Notes under the pieces: generated by a model
The model's input: the letters and a program-made list of their open reading frames with translations, nothing else
Database searches by the model: none
Told to the model about the DNA's origin: nothing
Program-made: the position numbers and the translations under genes
Shown here: one piece after another, positions 42,207-51,282 of the stretch
How the letters are laid out: each line of letters starts with the position of its first letter
Numbering within the stretch: the first letter of the stretch is position 1
NCBI RefSeq assembly: GCF_001403615.1
Contig: NZ_LN879457.1
Location: 248,001 to 312,000 of the forward strand
Source: Desnuesiella massiliensis
GTDB lineage: Bacteria; Bacillota; Clostridia; Clostridiales; Clostridiaceae
DNA: 64,000 bases
Direction of reading: 5' to 3'

Positions 42207-43676
42207 ATGGTTTATATAATTGGAGCAGGTCCTGGAGATGAGGAGTTATTAACCTTAAAAGCTATTAATGCTATGAAAAAATGTACTGCGGTACTTTATG
42301 ATAGGCTCATTGGAGGGAATATATTAAATTATTTAAGGGAAGATTGTGAAATATATTATTGTGGAAAGGAACCAGGCTGTCACTATAAAACTCAAGAAGA
42401 AATAAATGAAAGCATTGTAAGGCTAGCTAAGGAAGGTCATGTGGTAGGTAGAATTAAAGGAGGAGATCCCTATGTCTTTGGAAGAGGCGGGGAAGAGGCC
42501 TTGGCATTAATAGAAGAGGAAATAGCCTTTGAAGTAGTACCAGGCATAACCTCTGCCATTTCTGTGCTTAACTATGCAGGCATACCGGTGACCTCTAGAG
42601 GAAAGGCTCAAAGCTTTCATGTGATAACAGGCATGAGTGCCTCTATGCTAAAGGTAAATTGGGAAAGCTTAGCTAAGGAAGAAGGAACTTTAATATTTCT
42701 CATGGGTTTAGAGAGTATAGAAGATATATGTTCTAATCTGATAGGTCATGGCAAAGCTAAGGACAGCCACTGTGCTGTAGTTATGAGAGGAACCACCTCA
42801 AAGCAGAAAAAAGTCATAGGAACCTTAGAAAGTATTTCTCATAAAGTTAAGGAAGCAGAGTTAAAATCTCCCTGCATCATAGTGGTAGGTCAGGTAGTAG
42901 AGCTTCAGGAAAAATTAAGTTGGTATGAAAGAAAGCCTCTCTTTGGATTAAATGTATGCATCACCAGAAGCAAGGAGCAGGCGGAACCCTTAAAGTGGAA
43001 GCTAAAGGACTTAGGTGCTGAGGTAACAGAGATAAACTCCATAAACATAGTGGATACCTCAGAAAATTTAAAACCTGTAGAGTCTAAATTGCCTTTTTAT
43101 GATTATATAGTTTTGACCAGTGTAAATGCTGTTAATACTTTCTTTAGTTATTTGTTAAGAAATTCTATAGATTTTAGAAAAATCAAAGGAGAATTCGTGG
43201 TTATCGGAAAAGCCACTGCTAGGGCACTAAAGGAAAGAGGAATAATGCCTTTCTTAGAGAGTAAAGAGTTCTATAGTGAGAGCTTATTTGAGGAAATTAA
43301 GCCTAAGCTTTTAAAACACCATAAAGTGTTAATTCCTTGCTCTAAAATTGCCAGAAACTATTTGCAGGAAGAGATAGCTAAATGCTGTCAGGAAGTGGAT
43401 AGAATTAATATCTACGAAACCAATGAGGGACATATTAAAAATCCTAAGTCTTTTGAAGAATGTGATGTGATTATATTTACAAGTCCTTCTACGGTAAAGA
43501 ACATGATAAGTCTTGTAGGACTAGAAAAAATAAAAGAGAAGATTTCTATAGCCATAGGTCCTATAACTAACAGAGAGCTTGAAAGTCATGGGATAGAGGC
43601 CTTTATGTGCAAAGAGGCTAGTGAAGAAGGATTAATAGAAGAAATCAAAAGCATAAGGAGTAAAATAAATGGTTAA
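42207..43676 (+). CDS. cobA-hemD: Fused uroporphyrinogen-III C-methyltransferase and uroporphyrinogen-III synthase
   Basis: 489 residues, a two-domain fusion common in clostridia. Residues 1-245 are the SUMT methyltransferase ('YIIGAGPGDEELLTLKA', 'KGGDPYVFGRGGEEA', 'GITSAISVLNYAGIPVTSRG' region), which makes precorrin-2. Residues ~250-489 are the HemD domain ('CITRSKEQAEPLKWKLKDLG', 'DYIVLTSVNAVNTFF', 'FTSPSTVKNM'), which cyclises hydroxymethylbilane. The fusion channels hydroxymethylbilane to precorrin-2. Starts one base after hemC and overlaps hemB by 8 bases. Confidence 0.95.
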   Translation: MVYIIGAGPGDEELLTLKAINAMKKCTAVLYDRLIGGNILNYLREDCEIYYCGKEPGCHYKTQEEINESIVRLAKEGHVVGRIKGGDPYVFGRGGEEALALIEEEIAFEVVPGITSAISVLNYAGIPVTSRGKAQSFHVITGMSASMLKVNWESLAKEEGTLIFLMGLESIEDICSNLIGHGKAKDSHCAVVMRGTTSKQKKVIGTLESISHKVKEAELKSPCIIVVGQVVELQEKLSWYERKPLFGLNVCITRSKEQAEPLKWKLKDLGAEVTEINSINIVDTSENLKPVESKLPFYDYIVLTSVNAVNTFFSYLLRNSIDFRKIKGEFVVIGKATARALKERGIMPFLESKEFYSESLFEEIKPKLLKHHKVLIPCSKIARNYLQEEIAKCCQEVDRINIYETNEGHIKNPKSFEECDVIIFTSPSTVKNMISLVGLEKIKEKISIAIGPITNRELESHGIEAFMCKEASEEGLIEEIKSIRSKING

Positions 43677-44640
43677 AAGAAATAGAAATTTAAGAAAAAC
43701 AGCAGCAATAAGAGACTTGGTAAGAGAAACAGTGCTAAATCCACAAGATTTTATATACCCCATCTTTGTAGTAGAAGGGGAAAACATAAAAGAAGAAATA
43801 GCCTCATTGCCAGGCAATTATCACTTTTCCGTAGATAGGCTTGAAGAGATTGTGGAACAGGCTAGAGATGCAAATATTAAGGGTATAATATTATTTGGGC
43901 TGCCTGAGGAAAAGGATGAATGTGGAAGCCAAGCTTTTAATGCTGAGGGTGTGGTGCAAAAAGCTATAAAAAAGGTAAAGGAGCTTTATCCAGAGCTTTG
44001 GGTTATTACGGATGTATGCATGTGCCAATATACAAGCCATGGCCACTGCGGCATATTAAGAGATGGTGAGGTTCATAATGATAGCACTTTAGAATACATT
44101 GCAAAAATAGCTCTATCACATGCAGAGGCTGGGGCAGACATGGTAGCTCCTTCAGATATGATGGATGGAAGAGTAGAAGCTATAAGAAACCTATTAGATG
44201 AAAATGGATATGAAAGCGTAGGCATAATGGCTTATAGTGCTAAGTATAGCTCAGCCTTTTATGGTCCCTTTAGAGAAGCGGCAAATTCCGCTCCTAAATC
44301 TGGGGATAGAAAGACCTATCAAATGGATCCAGCAAACTTAAGAGAAGCTATGAGGGAAATTCAAGGGGATATCGAAGAAGGAGCAGATATAATCATGGTA
44401 AAACCAGCCCTATCCTATCTTGATGTGATACGCTCAGCAAGAGATAGATATGACTATCCTATTGCAGCCTATAGCGTAAGCGGAGAATATGCCATGGTTA
44501 AAGCGGCCTCACAGTTAGGATATATAAACGAAAGAGCTATTGCCATGGAAATGTTGCTTTCTATAAAAAGAGCTGGAGCGGATATGATAATAACCTATTA
44601 TGCGATACAAGCTTCAGCTTGGATTAAGGAGGAATTATAA
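43669..44640 (+). CDS. hemB: Delta-aminolevulinic acid dehydratase (porphobilinogen synthase)
   Basis: 323 residues. Condenses two 5-aminolevulinates to porphobilinogen. Zinc cysteines Cys117, Cys119 and Cys127 lie in 'DVCMCQYTSHGHCG'; the two active-site lysines are in 'YSAKYSSAFYGPFREA' (about 194) and 'IMVKPALSYLD' (about 246). The cysteines indicate the Zn-dependent type. Overlaps the hemD end by 8 bases and the hemL ATG by one base. Confidence 0.95.
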   Translation: MVKRNRNLRKTAAIRDLVRETVLNPQDFIYPIFVVEGENIKEEIASLPGNYHFSVDRLEEIVEQARDANIKGIILFGLPEEKDECGSQAFNAEGVVQKAIKKVKELYPELWVITDVCMCQYTSHGHCGILRDGEVHNDSTLEYIAKIALSHAEAGADMVAPSDMMDGRVEAIRNLLDENGYESVGIMAYSAKYSSAFYGPFREAANSAPKSGDRKTYQMDPANLREAMREIQGDIEEGADIIMVKPALSYLDVIRSARDRYDYPIAAYSVSGEYAMVKAASQLGYINERAIAMEMLLSIKRAGADMIITYYAIQASAWIKEEL

Positions 44641-45920
44641 TGAGAAACGCAGAGATATTTGAAGAATCCAAAAAGTATATGCCAGGAGGAGTGAATAGTC
44701 CTGTAAGAGCCTTTAAGGATATGGAAATGAATCCTCCAATTATAAAAAGAGGGGAAGGACCCTATGTTTATGATGAAGAGGGTAAGGAGTATATAGATTT
44801 TGTAGGAGCCTGGGGGCCTATGTTATTAGGCCATTGTGATGATGATGTAGTAAAGGCCATAAAGGAAACCAGTGAAAGTGCCATAGCCTTTGGAGCACCT
44901 ACAGAGCTAGAGCTTAAGCTTTCAAAGCATATGTGTGAAACCTTGGATAATGTAGAAATGATAAGAATGGTTAACTCTGGTACAGAAGCTACCATGAGCG
45001 CTATAAAGCTAGCAAGAGGCTATACAGGCAGAGACAAAATATTAAAATTTGCAGGCTGCTATCATGGTCATTTTGATGGCTTCTTAGTAAGTGCAGGCTC
45101 AGGAGTGCTAACGGAAGGTATTCCAGGCAGCAAAGGAGTGCCACAAGAAAGTATAAAAAACACCTTAGTGGCGAAGTTTAATGATATTAACAGCATAAGA
45201 GAGGTTTTTGAAGCTCAAGGGTCTCACATAGCAGGGGTGATAATAGAACCCATAGCTGGTAATATGGGGGTTATACCTGCAGAAAAGGAGTTCCTAGAAG
45301 AGCTTAGGAGCCTTTGTGATCAGTATGAAACCTTACTTATATTTGACGAAGTAATGACAGGCTTTAGGGTAGCCTATAAAGGAGCTCAAAGCCTTTACAA
45401 TATAAAACCAGATTTAGTGACCTATGCAAAGATCATGGGAGGAGGACTTCCCTGCGGAGCCTATGGCGGAAGAAGAGACATAATGGAAAATCTATCTCCT
45501 TTAGGAGGAGTTTATCAAGCTGGAACCATGTCAGGAAATCCTATAGTCATGGCTGCAGGTTACGCTACCCTTAGAAAGCTATATTACAACCCAAGCTACT
45601 ATGAGCACCTAGAGCGGATTGGACATACTCTTCAAAGGCTCTTAGAGAATGTAGCAGAGGAAAAGGGAATAAAAATAAAAATTAATCGCTGTGGAGCTAT
45701 GATGACACTATTCTTCACTGAAAGTCCACAGGTTAAAACCTATGAGGATGTAATGACCTGCAACACTGAAATTTATAAGGCCTTTTTTAAGCATATGCTA
45801 TCAGAAGGTATATACCTTCCTCCTTCACAATTTGAAGCATTGTTTTTATGCGTGAAGCATGATGAAGAGCATATAGGAAGGTTTGTAAAAGCCTTTAGTA
45901 AATTTGAATTAAGTAGTTAA
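44640..45920 (+). CDS. hemL: Glutamate-1-semialdehyde 2,1-aminomutase
   Basis: 426 residues. PLP enzyme that makes 5-aminolevulinate from glutamate-1-semialdehyde, so with HemA it forms the C5 pathway. PLP lysine is Lys264 in 'TYAKIMGGGLPCGAYGG'; 'VNSGTEATMSAIKLARG' binds the cofactor phosphate. Starts at the ATG overlapping the hemB stop (TAATG). Last of the tetrapyrrole genes before a 180-base gap carrying a MITE-like repeat. Confidence 0.95.
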   Translation: MRNAEIFEESKKYMPGGVNSPVRAFKDMEMNPPIIKRGEGPYVYDEEGKEYIDFVGAWGPMLLGHCDDDVVKAIKETSESAIAFGAPTELELKLSKHMCETLDNVEMIRMVNSGTEATMSAIKLARGYTGRDKILKFAGCYHGHFDGFLVSAGSGVLTEGIPGSKGVPQESIKNTLVAKFNDINSIREVFEAQGSHIAGVIIEPIAGNMGVIPAEKEFLEELRSLCDQYETLLIFDEVMTGFRVAYKGAQSLYNIKPDLVTYAKIMGGGLPCGAYGGRRDIMENLSPLGGVYQAGTMSGNPIVMAAGYATLRKLYYNPSYYEHLERIGHTLQRLLENVAEEKGIKIKINRCGAMMTLFFTESPQVKTYEDVMTCNTEIYKAFFKHMLSEGIYLPPSQFEALFLCVKHDEEHIGRFVKAFSKFELSS

Positions 45921-45938
45921 TAAGGAAAGATTGTTATT

Positions 45939-46085
45939 AATGCACAATTCACAATGCACAATGCACAATTAAGGTGAATTTTTCTCAGTGTTACTGAGAA
46001 AAATTTAGAATTTAATATTATTCGTTTTTTTCGCTTTGCGAAAAAACCTCCTTAATTTTGAATTGTGAGCTGTAAATTGTGCATT
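45939..46085. mobile_element. MITE-like element with ~36-bp terminal inverted repeats
   Basis: The left end (AATGCACAATTCACAATGCA onward, 45939-45974) and the right end (to 46085) are inverted copies over about 36 bp with roughly 30 matches. Inside are two further hairpins: AATTTTTCTCAGT/ACTGAGAAAAATT near 45976-46004 and TTTTTTCGC/GCGAAAAAA near 46025-46046. No reading frame of note. Related half-copy at 48338-48376. It separates hemL from cbiK; transcription must pass through the hairpins to reach cbiK. Confidence 0.65.
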
Positions 46086-46101
46086 GAGAAAGTGAGGATA
46101 C

Positions 46102-46932
46102 ATGAAAAAAGCTATTTTAGTAGTAAGCTTTGGTACCACTCATCAGGATACTTTAAAGCTCACCATAGAAAAGATTGAACATAAGGTAAGGGAAGAATTT
46201 AAAGATTATGAAATAAGGAGAGCCTTTACAGCTCATATAATCATAAAAGTGCTGAAAGAAAGAGATGGAATATACATAGATACACCAGAAGAGGCTCTTG
46301 GTAAGCTAAGAGATGAGGGCTATGAAGAAGTTATAGTTCAGCCTCTTCATATAATACCTGGTGCAGAATTTGATTATATAAAACTAGTAGTGGATAAATT
46401 TAAAGAAGAAAAAGCCTTTAAAAGCATTAAGCTAGGAAGGCCAGCCCTATTCTTCCAAAAGGGAGAGGATACCCCTGATGATTACAGCATATTTATTAAC
46501 AGCATAAAGGGCATAATCCCTAAGGATAAAGAGATGGTTTTTATGGGACATGGAACGGCACATCATGCCAATGCTTGCTATAGCTGCCTTCAGTACATGT
46601 TTATAAAGAAAGCTATGCATAATGTACATATAGGTACAGTAGATGGCTATCCTACCTTAGGAGAAATTATTGAAATTCTAAAAAATAAACAAGTTAAAGA
46701 ATTAAAGCTTGCTCCTCTCATGCTGGTAGCTGGAGATCATGCAAAGAATGATATGGCTTCTGAGGAAGAGGATTCTTGGCAAAGCATGTTAAAAGCAGAG
46801 GGGATGGAGGTGGACATATATCTCCATGGCTTAGGAGAAATTGATGCTTTCCAAAATATATACCTAGAGCATATAAAAGATGCCATAGAGGGAACTTATG
46901 ACAGGTTTATGACCACTCATAAAAAGGTATAG
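46102..46932 (+). CDS. cbiK: Sirohydrochlorin cobaltochelatase
   Basis: 276 residues of the CbiK class II chelatase. Inserts cobalt into sirohydrochlorin, the step that makes this an anaerobic (cobalt-early) pathway. Metal/proton-abstracting histidines are at His140 in 'VFMGHGTAHHANACY' and His203 in 'VAGDHAKNDM'. No signal peptide, so cytoplasmic. ATG follows a GTGAGG-type site after the MITE-like element. Confidence 0.95.
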   Translation: MKKAILVVSFGTTHQDTLKLTIEKIEHKVREEFKDYEIRRAFTAHIIIKVLKERDGIYIDTPEEALGKLRDEGYEEVIVQPLHIIPGAEFDYIKLVVDKFKEEKAFKSIKLGRPALFFQKGEDTPDDYSIFINSIKGIIPKDKEMVFMGHGTAHHANACYSCLQYMFIKKAMHNVHIGTVDGYPTLGEIIEILKNKQVKELKLAPLMLVAGDHAKNDMASEEEDSWQSMLKAEGMEVDIYLHGLGEIDAFQNIYLEHIKDAIEGTYDRFMTTHKKV

Positions 46933-46935
46933 TTT

Positions 46936-48267
46936 ATGAAGGGTATAGTGATAGCTTCAAATGCCAGTGGTGGTGGAAAAACTACATTAACCCTAGGCTT
47001 AATGAAGGCTCTAATCGACAGAGGATACGATGTACAAGGCTTTAAGGTAGGCCCAGACTATATTGATCCAGCCTTTCATGAAAAAATTACAGGAAAATCT
47101 TCGAGAAATTTGGACTTTCATCTTATGGGAGAAAAGGGAGTTAAGGCTTCCTTCTCTAGAGGCAAGGGTGATGTGGCGGTAGTGGAAGGGGTCATGGGGA
47201 TCTATGATGGAAAAGGTATCAGTTCAGAAGGTTCCACAGCTCACATAGCTGACCTGCTAAACTTGCCCATAATATTAGTGATAACACCAAAAGCTCAAAG
47301 CCTCACTCTGTGTGCAGAATTAAAGGGAATATTGGAGTTTGGACAAGCTAGTATCCAGGGAGTTATATTTAATAATATTACTGAGAGCTATTTTAAGCTA
47401 TTAAAAGTTTTAGTAGAACAGAACCTAAAGCTAAAGGTCTATGGCTATTTACCAAAGAATGAAGGCCTTGCTCTAAAGAGCAGGCATTTAGGCCTTGTGC
47501 AAAGCAGCGAAGTGAAAGACTTAGAGGAAAAAATAAGCCTTTGCAGCACCCTACTTAATGAAAATTTAGATATGGAAGAGCTTATCAAGGATTTAAAAAC
47601 CTGTGAAAGTGAAAGCTATGAAGATTCTTATATGCTTAACAATAAAAACATAAATATAGCCATAGCTAAGGATGAAGCCTTCAGCTTTTACTATAAAGAA
47701 AATATTGAACTCCTAGAACAGGCGGGGACGGTTAAGTACTTTTCACCTTTAAGGGATGAAAAACTACCAGAGAATATAGATTTTCTCTATATTGGAGGGG
47801 GCTACCCTGAGGTTTTTAGAGAAGAGCTAAGCAAAAATAAAGCCTTATTACAGGACATAAGAGTAAGGCTAGAAATGGGTTTAAGATGCTATGCAGAATG
47901 TGGTGGTCTTATGTATTTAACGGAAGCTATAGAAGGAAGTCCTCAGGTAGGATTTTTTAAGGGACAGTCCTTTATGACCTCAAGACTTCAGAATTTTGGT
48001 TATGCAAATTTAGAGGTGGCAGAGGAAAATGTTCTGCTTCCTAAGGGTACTAGCATAAGCTGCCATGAGTTTCATAAATCCTATGTGGATTTAGAGGAAA
48101 AGGCTATATATGAGGTTAAGAAAAATAATTTTGATAATAGTCAGAAGGTCTGGGATTGCGGTTATGTAAAAAACAATACCTTAGGAGCCTATGCCCATGT
48201 GCACTTTTTCGGGAATATAAAGTTCTTAGATGCATTGACCACTATAAAGCATGACTCCAATAGTTAA
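46936..48267 (+). CDS. cbiA: Cobyrinate a,c-diamide synthase
   Basis: 443 residues. Amidates cobyrinic acid at the a and c side chains using ATP and glutamine. N-terminal P-loop 'ASNASGGGKTTLTLG' at 7-21; C-terminal class I amidotransferase domain with nucleophile Cys322 in 'YAECGGLMYL' and catalytic His in 'GAYAHVHFFGN' near the end. Starts 3 bases after the cbiK stop. Carries a GGGGACGGTT motif at 47724-47733. Confidence 0.95.
   Translation: MKGIVIASNASGGGKTTLTLGLMKALIDRGYDVQGFKVGPDYIDPAFHEKITGKSSRNLDFHLMGEKGVKASFSRGKGDVAVVEGVMGIYDGKGISSEGSTAHIADLLNLPIILVITPKAQSLTLCAELKGILEFGQASIQGVIFNNITESYFKLLKVLVEQNLKLKVYGYLPKNEGLALKSRHLGLVQSSEVKDLEEKISLCSTLLNENLDMEELIKDLKTCESESYEDSYMLNNKNINIAIAKDEAFSFYYKENIELLEQAGTVKYFSPLRDEKLPENIDFLYIGGGYPEVFREELSKNKALLQDIRVRLEMGLRCYAECGGLMYLTEAIEGSPQVGFFKGQSFMTSRLQNFGYANLEVAEENVLLPKGTSISCHEFHKSYVDLEEKAIYEVKKNNFDNSQKVWDCGYVKNNTLGAYAHVHFFGNIKFLDALTTIKHDSNS
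47724..47735 (+). repeat. In-gene GGGGACGGTTAA motif
   Basis: Same 10-mer core GGGGACGGTT as the palindrome arm at 8155-8180, followed here by AAG, inside cbiA (encoding AGTVK). See the related hits at 49905-49916 and 50309-50319. Confidence 0.5.
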
Positions 48268-48337
48268 TCAGGGTAAGGATTTATTGACTATTTCTAAGTG
48301 ATATAAATTAAGCAATTTTTATGGTTATATAAAAAAT

Positions 48338-48376
48338 TTCATTAATTGTGCATTTTGAATTGTGCACTGTGAATTA
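48338..48376. repeat. Half-copy of the MITE end (TGCACAATT repeat)
   Basis: TTCATTAATTGTGCATTTTG and the following AATTGTGCACTGTGAATT repeat the terminal motif of the element at 45939-46085 (ATTGTGCATTG...), again in an intercistronic gap of the same operon, between cbiA and cbiC. No second end is present, so it is a remnant or a solo end. Confidence 0.5.
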
Positions 48377-48392
48377 AAAAAGGGGGTAACTT

Positions 48393-49022
48393 ATGAAGGA
48401 ATATATTAAAATACCTATGGATATAGAGAAAAAAAGCTTTGAAATCATTGGAGAGGAGATGGGAACCCATAACTTCTCAGAAAAAGAGTTATCAATAATA
48501 AAAAGAGTTATACATACCACTGCGGATTTTGAATATAAGGATTTAGTTTATATAAGAGAGGGCTCTATTGAAAAGGCTCTAGAGCTTTTAAAAAAGGGAA
48601 TAACCATATATACAGATACCAATATGGCGCTGTCAGGAATAAATAAAGCTGCATTAAAAAAGCTAAATTGCAATGTGGTATGTTATGTAGCTCAAGAAGA
48701 AGTAGCTAGTTTGGCTAAGGAAAGGGGTATAACTCGTTCTATGGCTGCTTTAGAAAAAGCTGCTCAGGATGGAGTAGAGTTCTTTGTATTTGGAAATGCA
48801 CCTACGGCTTTATTTAGGTTGAAAGAATTAATCGAAGAAGGTAAAAGCAGTGCAAAATTTATAATAGGAGCCCCCATAGGCTTTGTAGGAGCAGCGGAGT
48901 CCAAGGAAGAAATAGAAAAGCTGTCTCTGCCTATGATAACTGTGAGAGGTAGGAAGGGTGGCAGCACTGTAGCTGCAGCCTTAGTGAATGCTCTTATGTA
49001 CATGCTTATATCTAGGGAATAG
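48393..49022 (+). CDS. cbiC: Cobalt-precorrin-8 methylmutase
   Basis: 209 residues. Moves the C11 methyl group to C12 to give cobyrinic acid. Catalytic His41 lies in 'KRVIHTTADFEY'; 'DTNMALSGINKAAL' and 'PIGFVGAAESKE' are family signatures. ATG follows AAGGGGGT. In the operon cbiC precedes cbiD by 9 bases. Confidence 0.95.
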   Translation: MKEYIKIPMDIEKKSFEIIGEEMGTHNFSEKELSIIKRVIHTTADFEYKDLVYIREGSIEKALELLKKGITIYTDTNMALSGINKAALKKLNCNVVCYVAQEEVASLAKERGITRSMAALEKAAQDGVEFFVFGNAPTALFRLKELIEEGKSSAKFIIGAPIGFVGAAESKEEIEKLSLPMITVRGRKGGSTVAAALVNALMYMLISRE

Positions 49023-49031
49023 AGGTTTAAT

Positions 49032-50120
49032 ATGTTGCAGCTATATGTAGACAAGGATGGAAAAAGGCTTAGATGCGGGTACACCACGGGTTCCTGTGCT
49101 GCTGGAGCGGCTAAGGCCTCCACTCTTATGTTATATGAAAACAGAGATTTAGAATATATAGGCATAGATACTCCTAAAGGAATAAAACTTCACTTAAAGA
49201 TCGAAAAAATCCTTAGGAAAGAGGATTACGTGGAGTGCTGCATCTTAAAGGATGGTGGAGATGATCCCGATGTTACCCATGGACTAGAGATATGGGCGAG
49301 AGCAGAAAGAAAAGCTAAAGGGTATACACTAAAAGGGGGAAAAGGTGTAGGAGTTGTCATGGGAGAAGGGCTCTATGTAGAAAAAGGTGAGCCCGCTATA
49401 AATCCTGTACCCAGGAAGATGATTGAGGAAGAGGTTAAAAAAGTATTACCCAAGGATAGAGGTGTGGAGATAACCATTTTTGTACCTAGAGGAGAAGAAA
49501 TCGCGAAAAAGACTTTTAATCCTAGATTAAACATAGTAGGCGGTATATCTATATTAGGCACTACGGGAATTGTGACTCCTATGTCTGAAGAATCCTTAAA
49601 GGAATCTATAGAGATAGAGATAAAGCAAAAACTTGCTAAGGGCATTAAGGATTTTGTATTGGTTTTTGGCAATATGGGAGAAGAGGTGGCAAAGGCCCAA
49701 GATTACAAAGAGGAACAAATGGTAATGATATCTAACTTCGTAGGCTTTGCTTTAGATAGCTTAAGGCAAAAGGGAGTAAAAAACATAACTATAGTAGGAC
49801 ATATAGGAAAGCTTTGTAAGATTGCTGCTGGCTGCTTTAACACTCATAGCAGAGTTTGTGATGTAAGATTAGAGGTCATGGCCTTAGAAATAGCGCTCAT
49901 GGGTGGGGACGGTTCTCTAGTAGAAAGAGTTTATAATGAAAAAACCACAGAGGGAGCTATAAAGCAAATACCACAAGAGTTTTCTGAGGTTTATAATCGT
50001 ATTGCTCTAAAGGTAAAAAACAGCATAGAAAAATATTGCTATGAGGAATTAAGCTGCAATGTAGTAATGTTCAGCGGTGCTAAAGAACCAAAAATATTGA
50101 GTTTCATAAAGGAATGGTGA
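49032..50120 (+). CDS. cbiD: Cobalt-precorrin-5B C1-methyltransferase
   Basis: 362 residues. Opening 'LRCGYTTGSCAAGAAKAST' and 'CILKDGGDDPDVTHGLEIWA' are the CbiD signatures. It methylates C1 of the ring during anaerobic synthesis. ATG is preceded by AGAGGTTTAAT. Contains a GGGGACGGTTCT motif at 49905-49916 in the codons for GGDGSL. Confidence 0.95.
   Translation: MLQLYVDKDGKRLRCGYTTGSCAAGAAKASTLMLYENRDLEYIGIDTPKGIKLHLKIEKILRKEDYVECCILKDGGDDPDVTHGLEIWARAERKAKGYTLKGGKGVGVVMGEGLYVEKGEPAINPVPRKMIEEEVKKVLPKDRGVEITIFVPRGEEIAKKTFNPRLNIVGGISILGTTGIVTPMSEESLKESIEIEIKQKLAKGIKDFVLVFGNMGEEVAKAQDYKEEQMVMISNFVGFALDSLRQKGVKNITIVGHIGKLCKIAAGCFNTHSRVCDVRLEVMALEIALMGGDGSLVERVYNEKTTEGAIKQIPQEFSEVYNRIALKVKNSIEKYCYEELSCNVVMFSGAKEPKILSFIKEW
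49905..49916 (+). repeat. In-gene GGGGACGGTTCT motif
   Basis: Second hit inside the cbi operon of the GGGGACGGTT core of the palindrome at 8155-8211; it lies in cbiD. Confidence 0.5.
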
Positions 50121-50126
50121 AGCTAA

Positions 50127-50741
50127 ATGATATATATTGTAGGCTTAGGACCAGGAAGTGAGGAATATATTCTTCCTGTAGCTGTAAAAACATTGAATAA
50201 ATGTGAAAAAATAATAGGTTTTAAAAGAGCCCTAGAGAGTCTTCATTTTATAGAGAAAGATAAATATGAAGTTAAAAGCATTAATGACATATTAACTTTT
50301 TTAGATAAAGAACCGTCCCTAAATATAGCTGTTGTGGCTTCAGGAGACCCTTGCTTTTATGGCATTACGGATTTTATAAAGAGGAATTATAAAGGAAATT
50401 TAAAGGTAATACCTGGTCTCAGTTCCTTTCAATATCTTTGCGCTAAAGGGGCTATAAGCTGGAATGGAGCCTATGTAGGAAGTATGCACGGACGAGAAGA
50501 GAACTTTATAGAAACAGTAAAAAATCATGAACTGTCCCTTTGGCTTACGGATAAGAAAAACAATCCTAAGGCATTGATGAAAAGACTTATAAACGATGAT
50601 ATAAAATGCCAGGTCATAATAGGAGAGAATCTTTCCTATGAGGAGGAAAGAATTCTGCAGGGAGAGGCTCAGGATTTTATTGAAGAAGAGTTTAGCGATT
50701 TATGTGTGGTGGTGATAAAAAATGAGATATATAAAGGATGA
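50127..50741 (+). CDS. cbiE: Cobalt-precorrin-7 (C5)-methyltransferase
   Basis: 204 residues of the precorrin methyltransferase family with the SAM motif 'IVGLGPGSEEYIL' and 'VVASGDPCFYG'. Methylates C5; partner CbiT does C15 methylation and decarboxylation. Its end overlaps cbiT by 20 bases, showing tight coupling. Contains the motif AGAACCGTCCC at 50309-50319. Confidence 0.95.
   Translation: MIYIVGLGPGSEEYILPVAVKTLNKCEKIIGFKRALESLHFIEKDKYEVKSINDILTFLDKEPSLNIAVVASGDPCFYGITDFIKRNYKGNLKVIPGLSSFQYLCAKGAISWNGAYVGSMHGREENFIETVKNHELSLWLTDKKNNPKALMKRLINDDIKCQVIIGENLSYEEERILQGEAQDFIEEEFSDLCVVVIKNEIYKG
50309..50319 (-). repeat. In-gene GGGACGGTTCT motif (minus orientation)
   Basis: AGAACCGTCCC in cbiE is the complement of GGGACGGTTCT, the third such hit in the cbi genes. 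A weaker relative, GAACTGTCCCT (complement of AGGGACAGTTC), lies at 50529-50539. Confidence 0.45.
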
Positions 50742-51282
50742 AGAATTTCTAAGGGGGGACACCCCTATGACCAAGGAAGAGGTAAGGATATTAAGCCTAT
50801 CTAAATTAGACATAGAGCCTAATTCAGTGCTGCTGGATATAGGAGCAGGTACTGGTTCCGTAGCAGTACAAATGAGCAAGCTTTGCCCTGAGGGTAAGGT
50901 TATAGCCATAGAAAAGGAAGAGGATGCTTTAGAACTGATTTTGAAGAATAAGGAGAAGTTTCATTGCAATAATCTTCAAATCATAAAGGGAGAAGCTCTA
51001 GAGGTAGAAAAACATATAGATATAATCTTTGATGGAATCTTTATTGGTGGTAGCGGAGGAAATTTAGAGGAAATAATAAAGGCCTATGCTAAAAAGTTAA
51101 AACCTAATGGAAAGATGGTGTTTAATTTTATATCCCTTAAAAATTTAAGTACAGCTACAAATACTTTAAAAGCTTTGGATTTTAAATTTACTATTAGTCA
51201 AATAAGTGTATCAAAGGTAAAAGGCGAACATCAGATGCTTTTTGCCAATAACCCTATATTTATATTGGAGGCGTGGAGATAA
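50722..51282 (+). CDS. cbiT: Cobalt-precorrin-6B C15-methyltransferase (decarboxylating)
   Basis: 186 residues. Class I methyltransferase fold with the SAM-binding motif 'LLDIGAGTGSVAVQM' at about 38-52; also decarboxylates the C12 acetate. The start 'MRYIKDEEFLRGDTPMTKEEVR' is typical of CbiT. Overlaps cbiE in a different frame by 20 bases. Confidence 0.95.
   Translation: MRYIKDEEFLRGDTPMTKEEVRILSLSKLDIEPNSVLLDIGAGTGSVAVQMSKLCPEGKVIAIEKEEDALELILKNKEKFHCNNLQIIKGEALEVEKHIDIIFDGIFIGGSGGNLEEIIKAYAKKLKPNGKMVFNFISLKNLSTATNTLKALDFKFTISQISVSKVKGEHQMLFANNPIFILEAWR

Noticed and set aside
48764..49165. Minus-strand open frame of 133 codons across cbiC and cbiD
   Set aside because: Opposite-strand shadow of two clear cobalamin genes; similar shadows occur across cbiD-cbiG, hemL and the ger genes.
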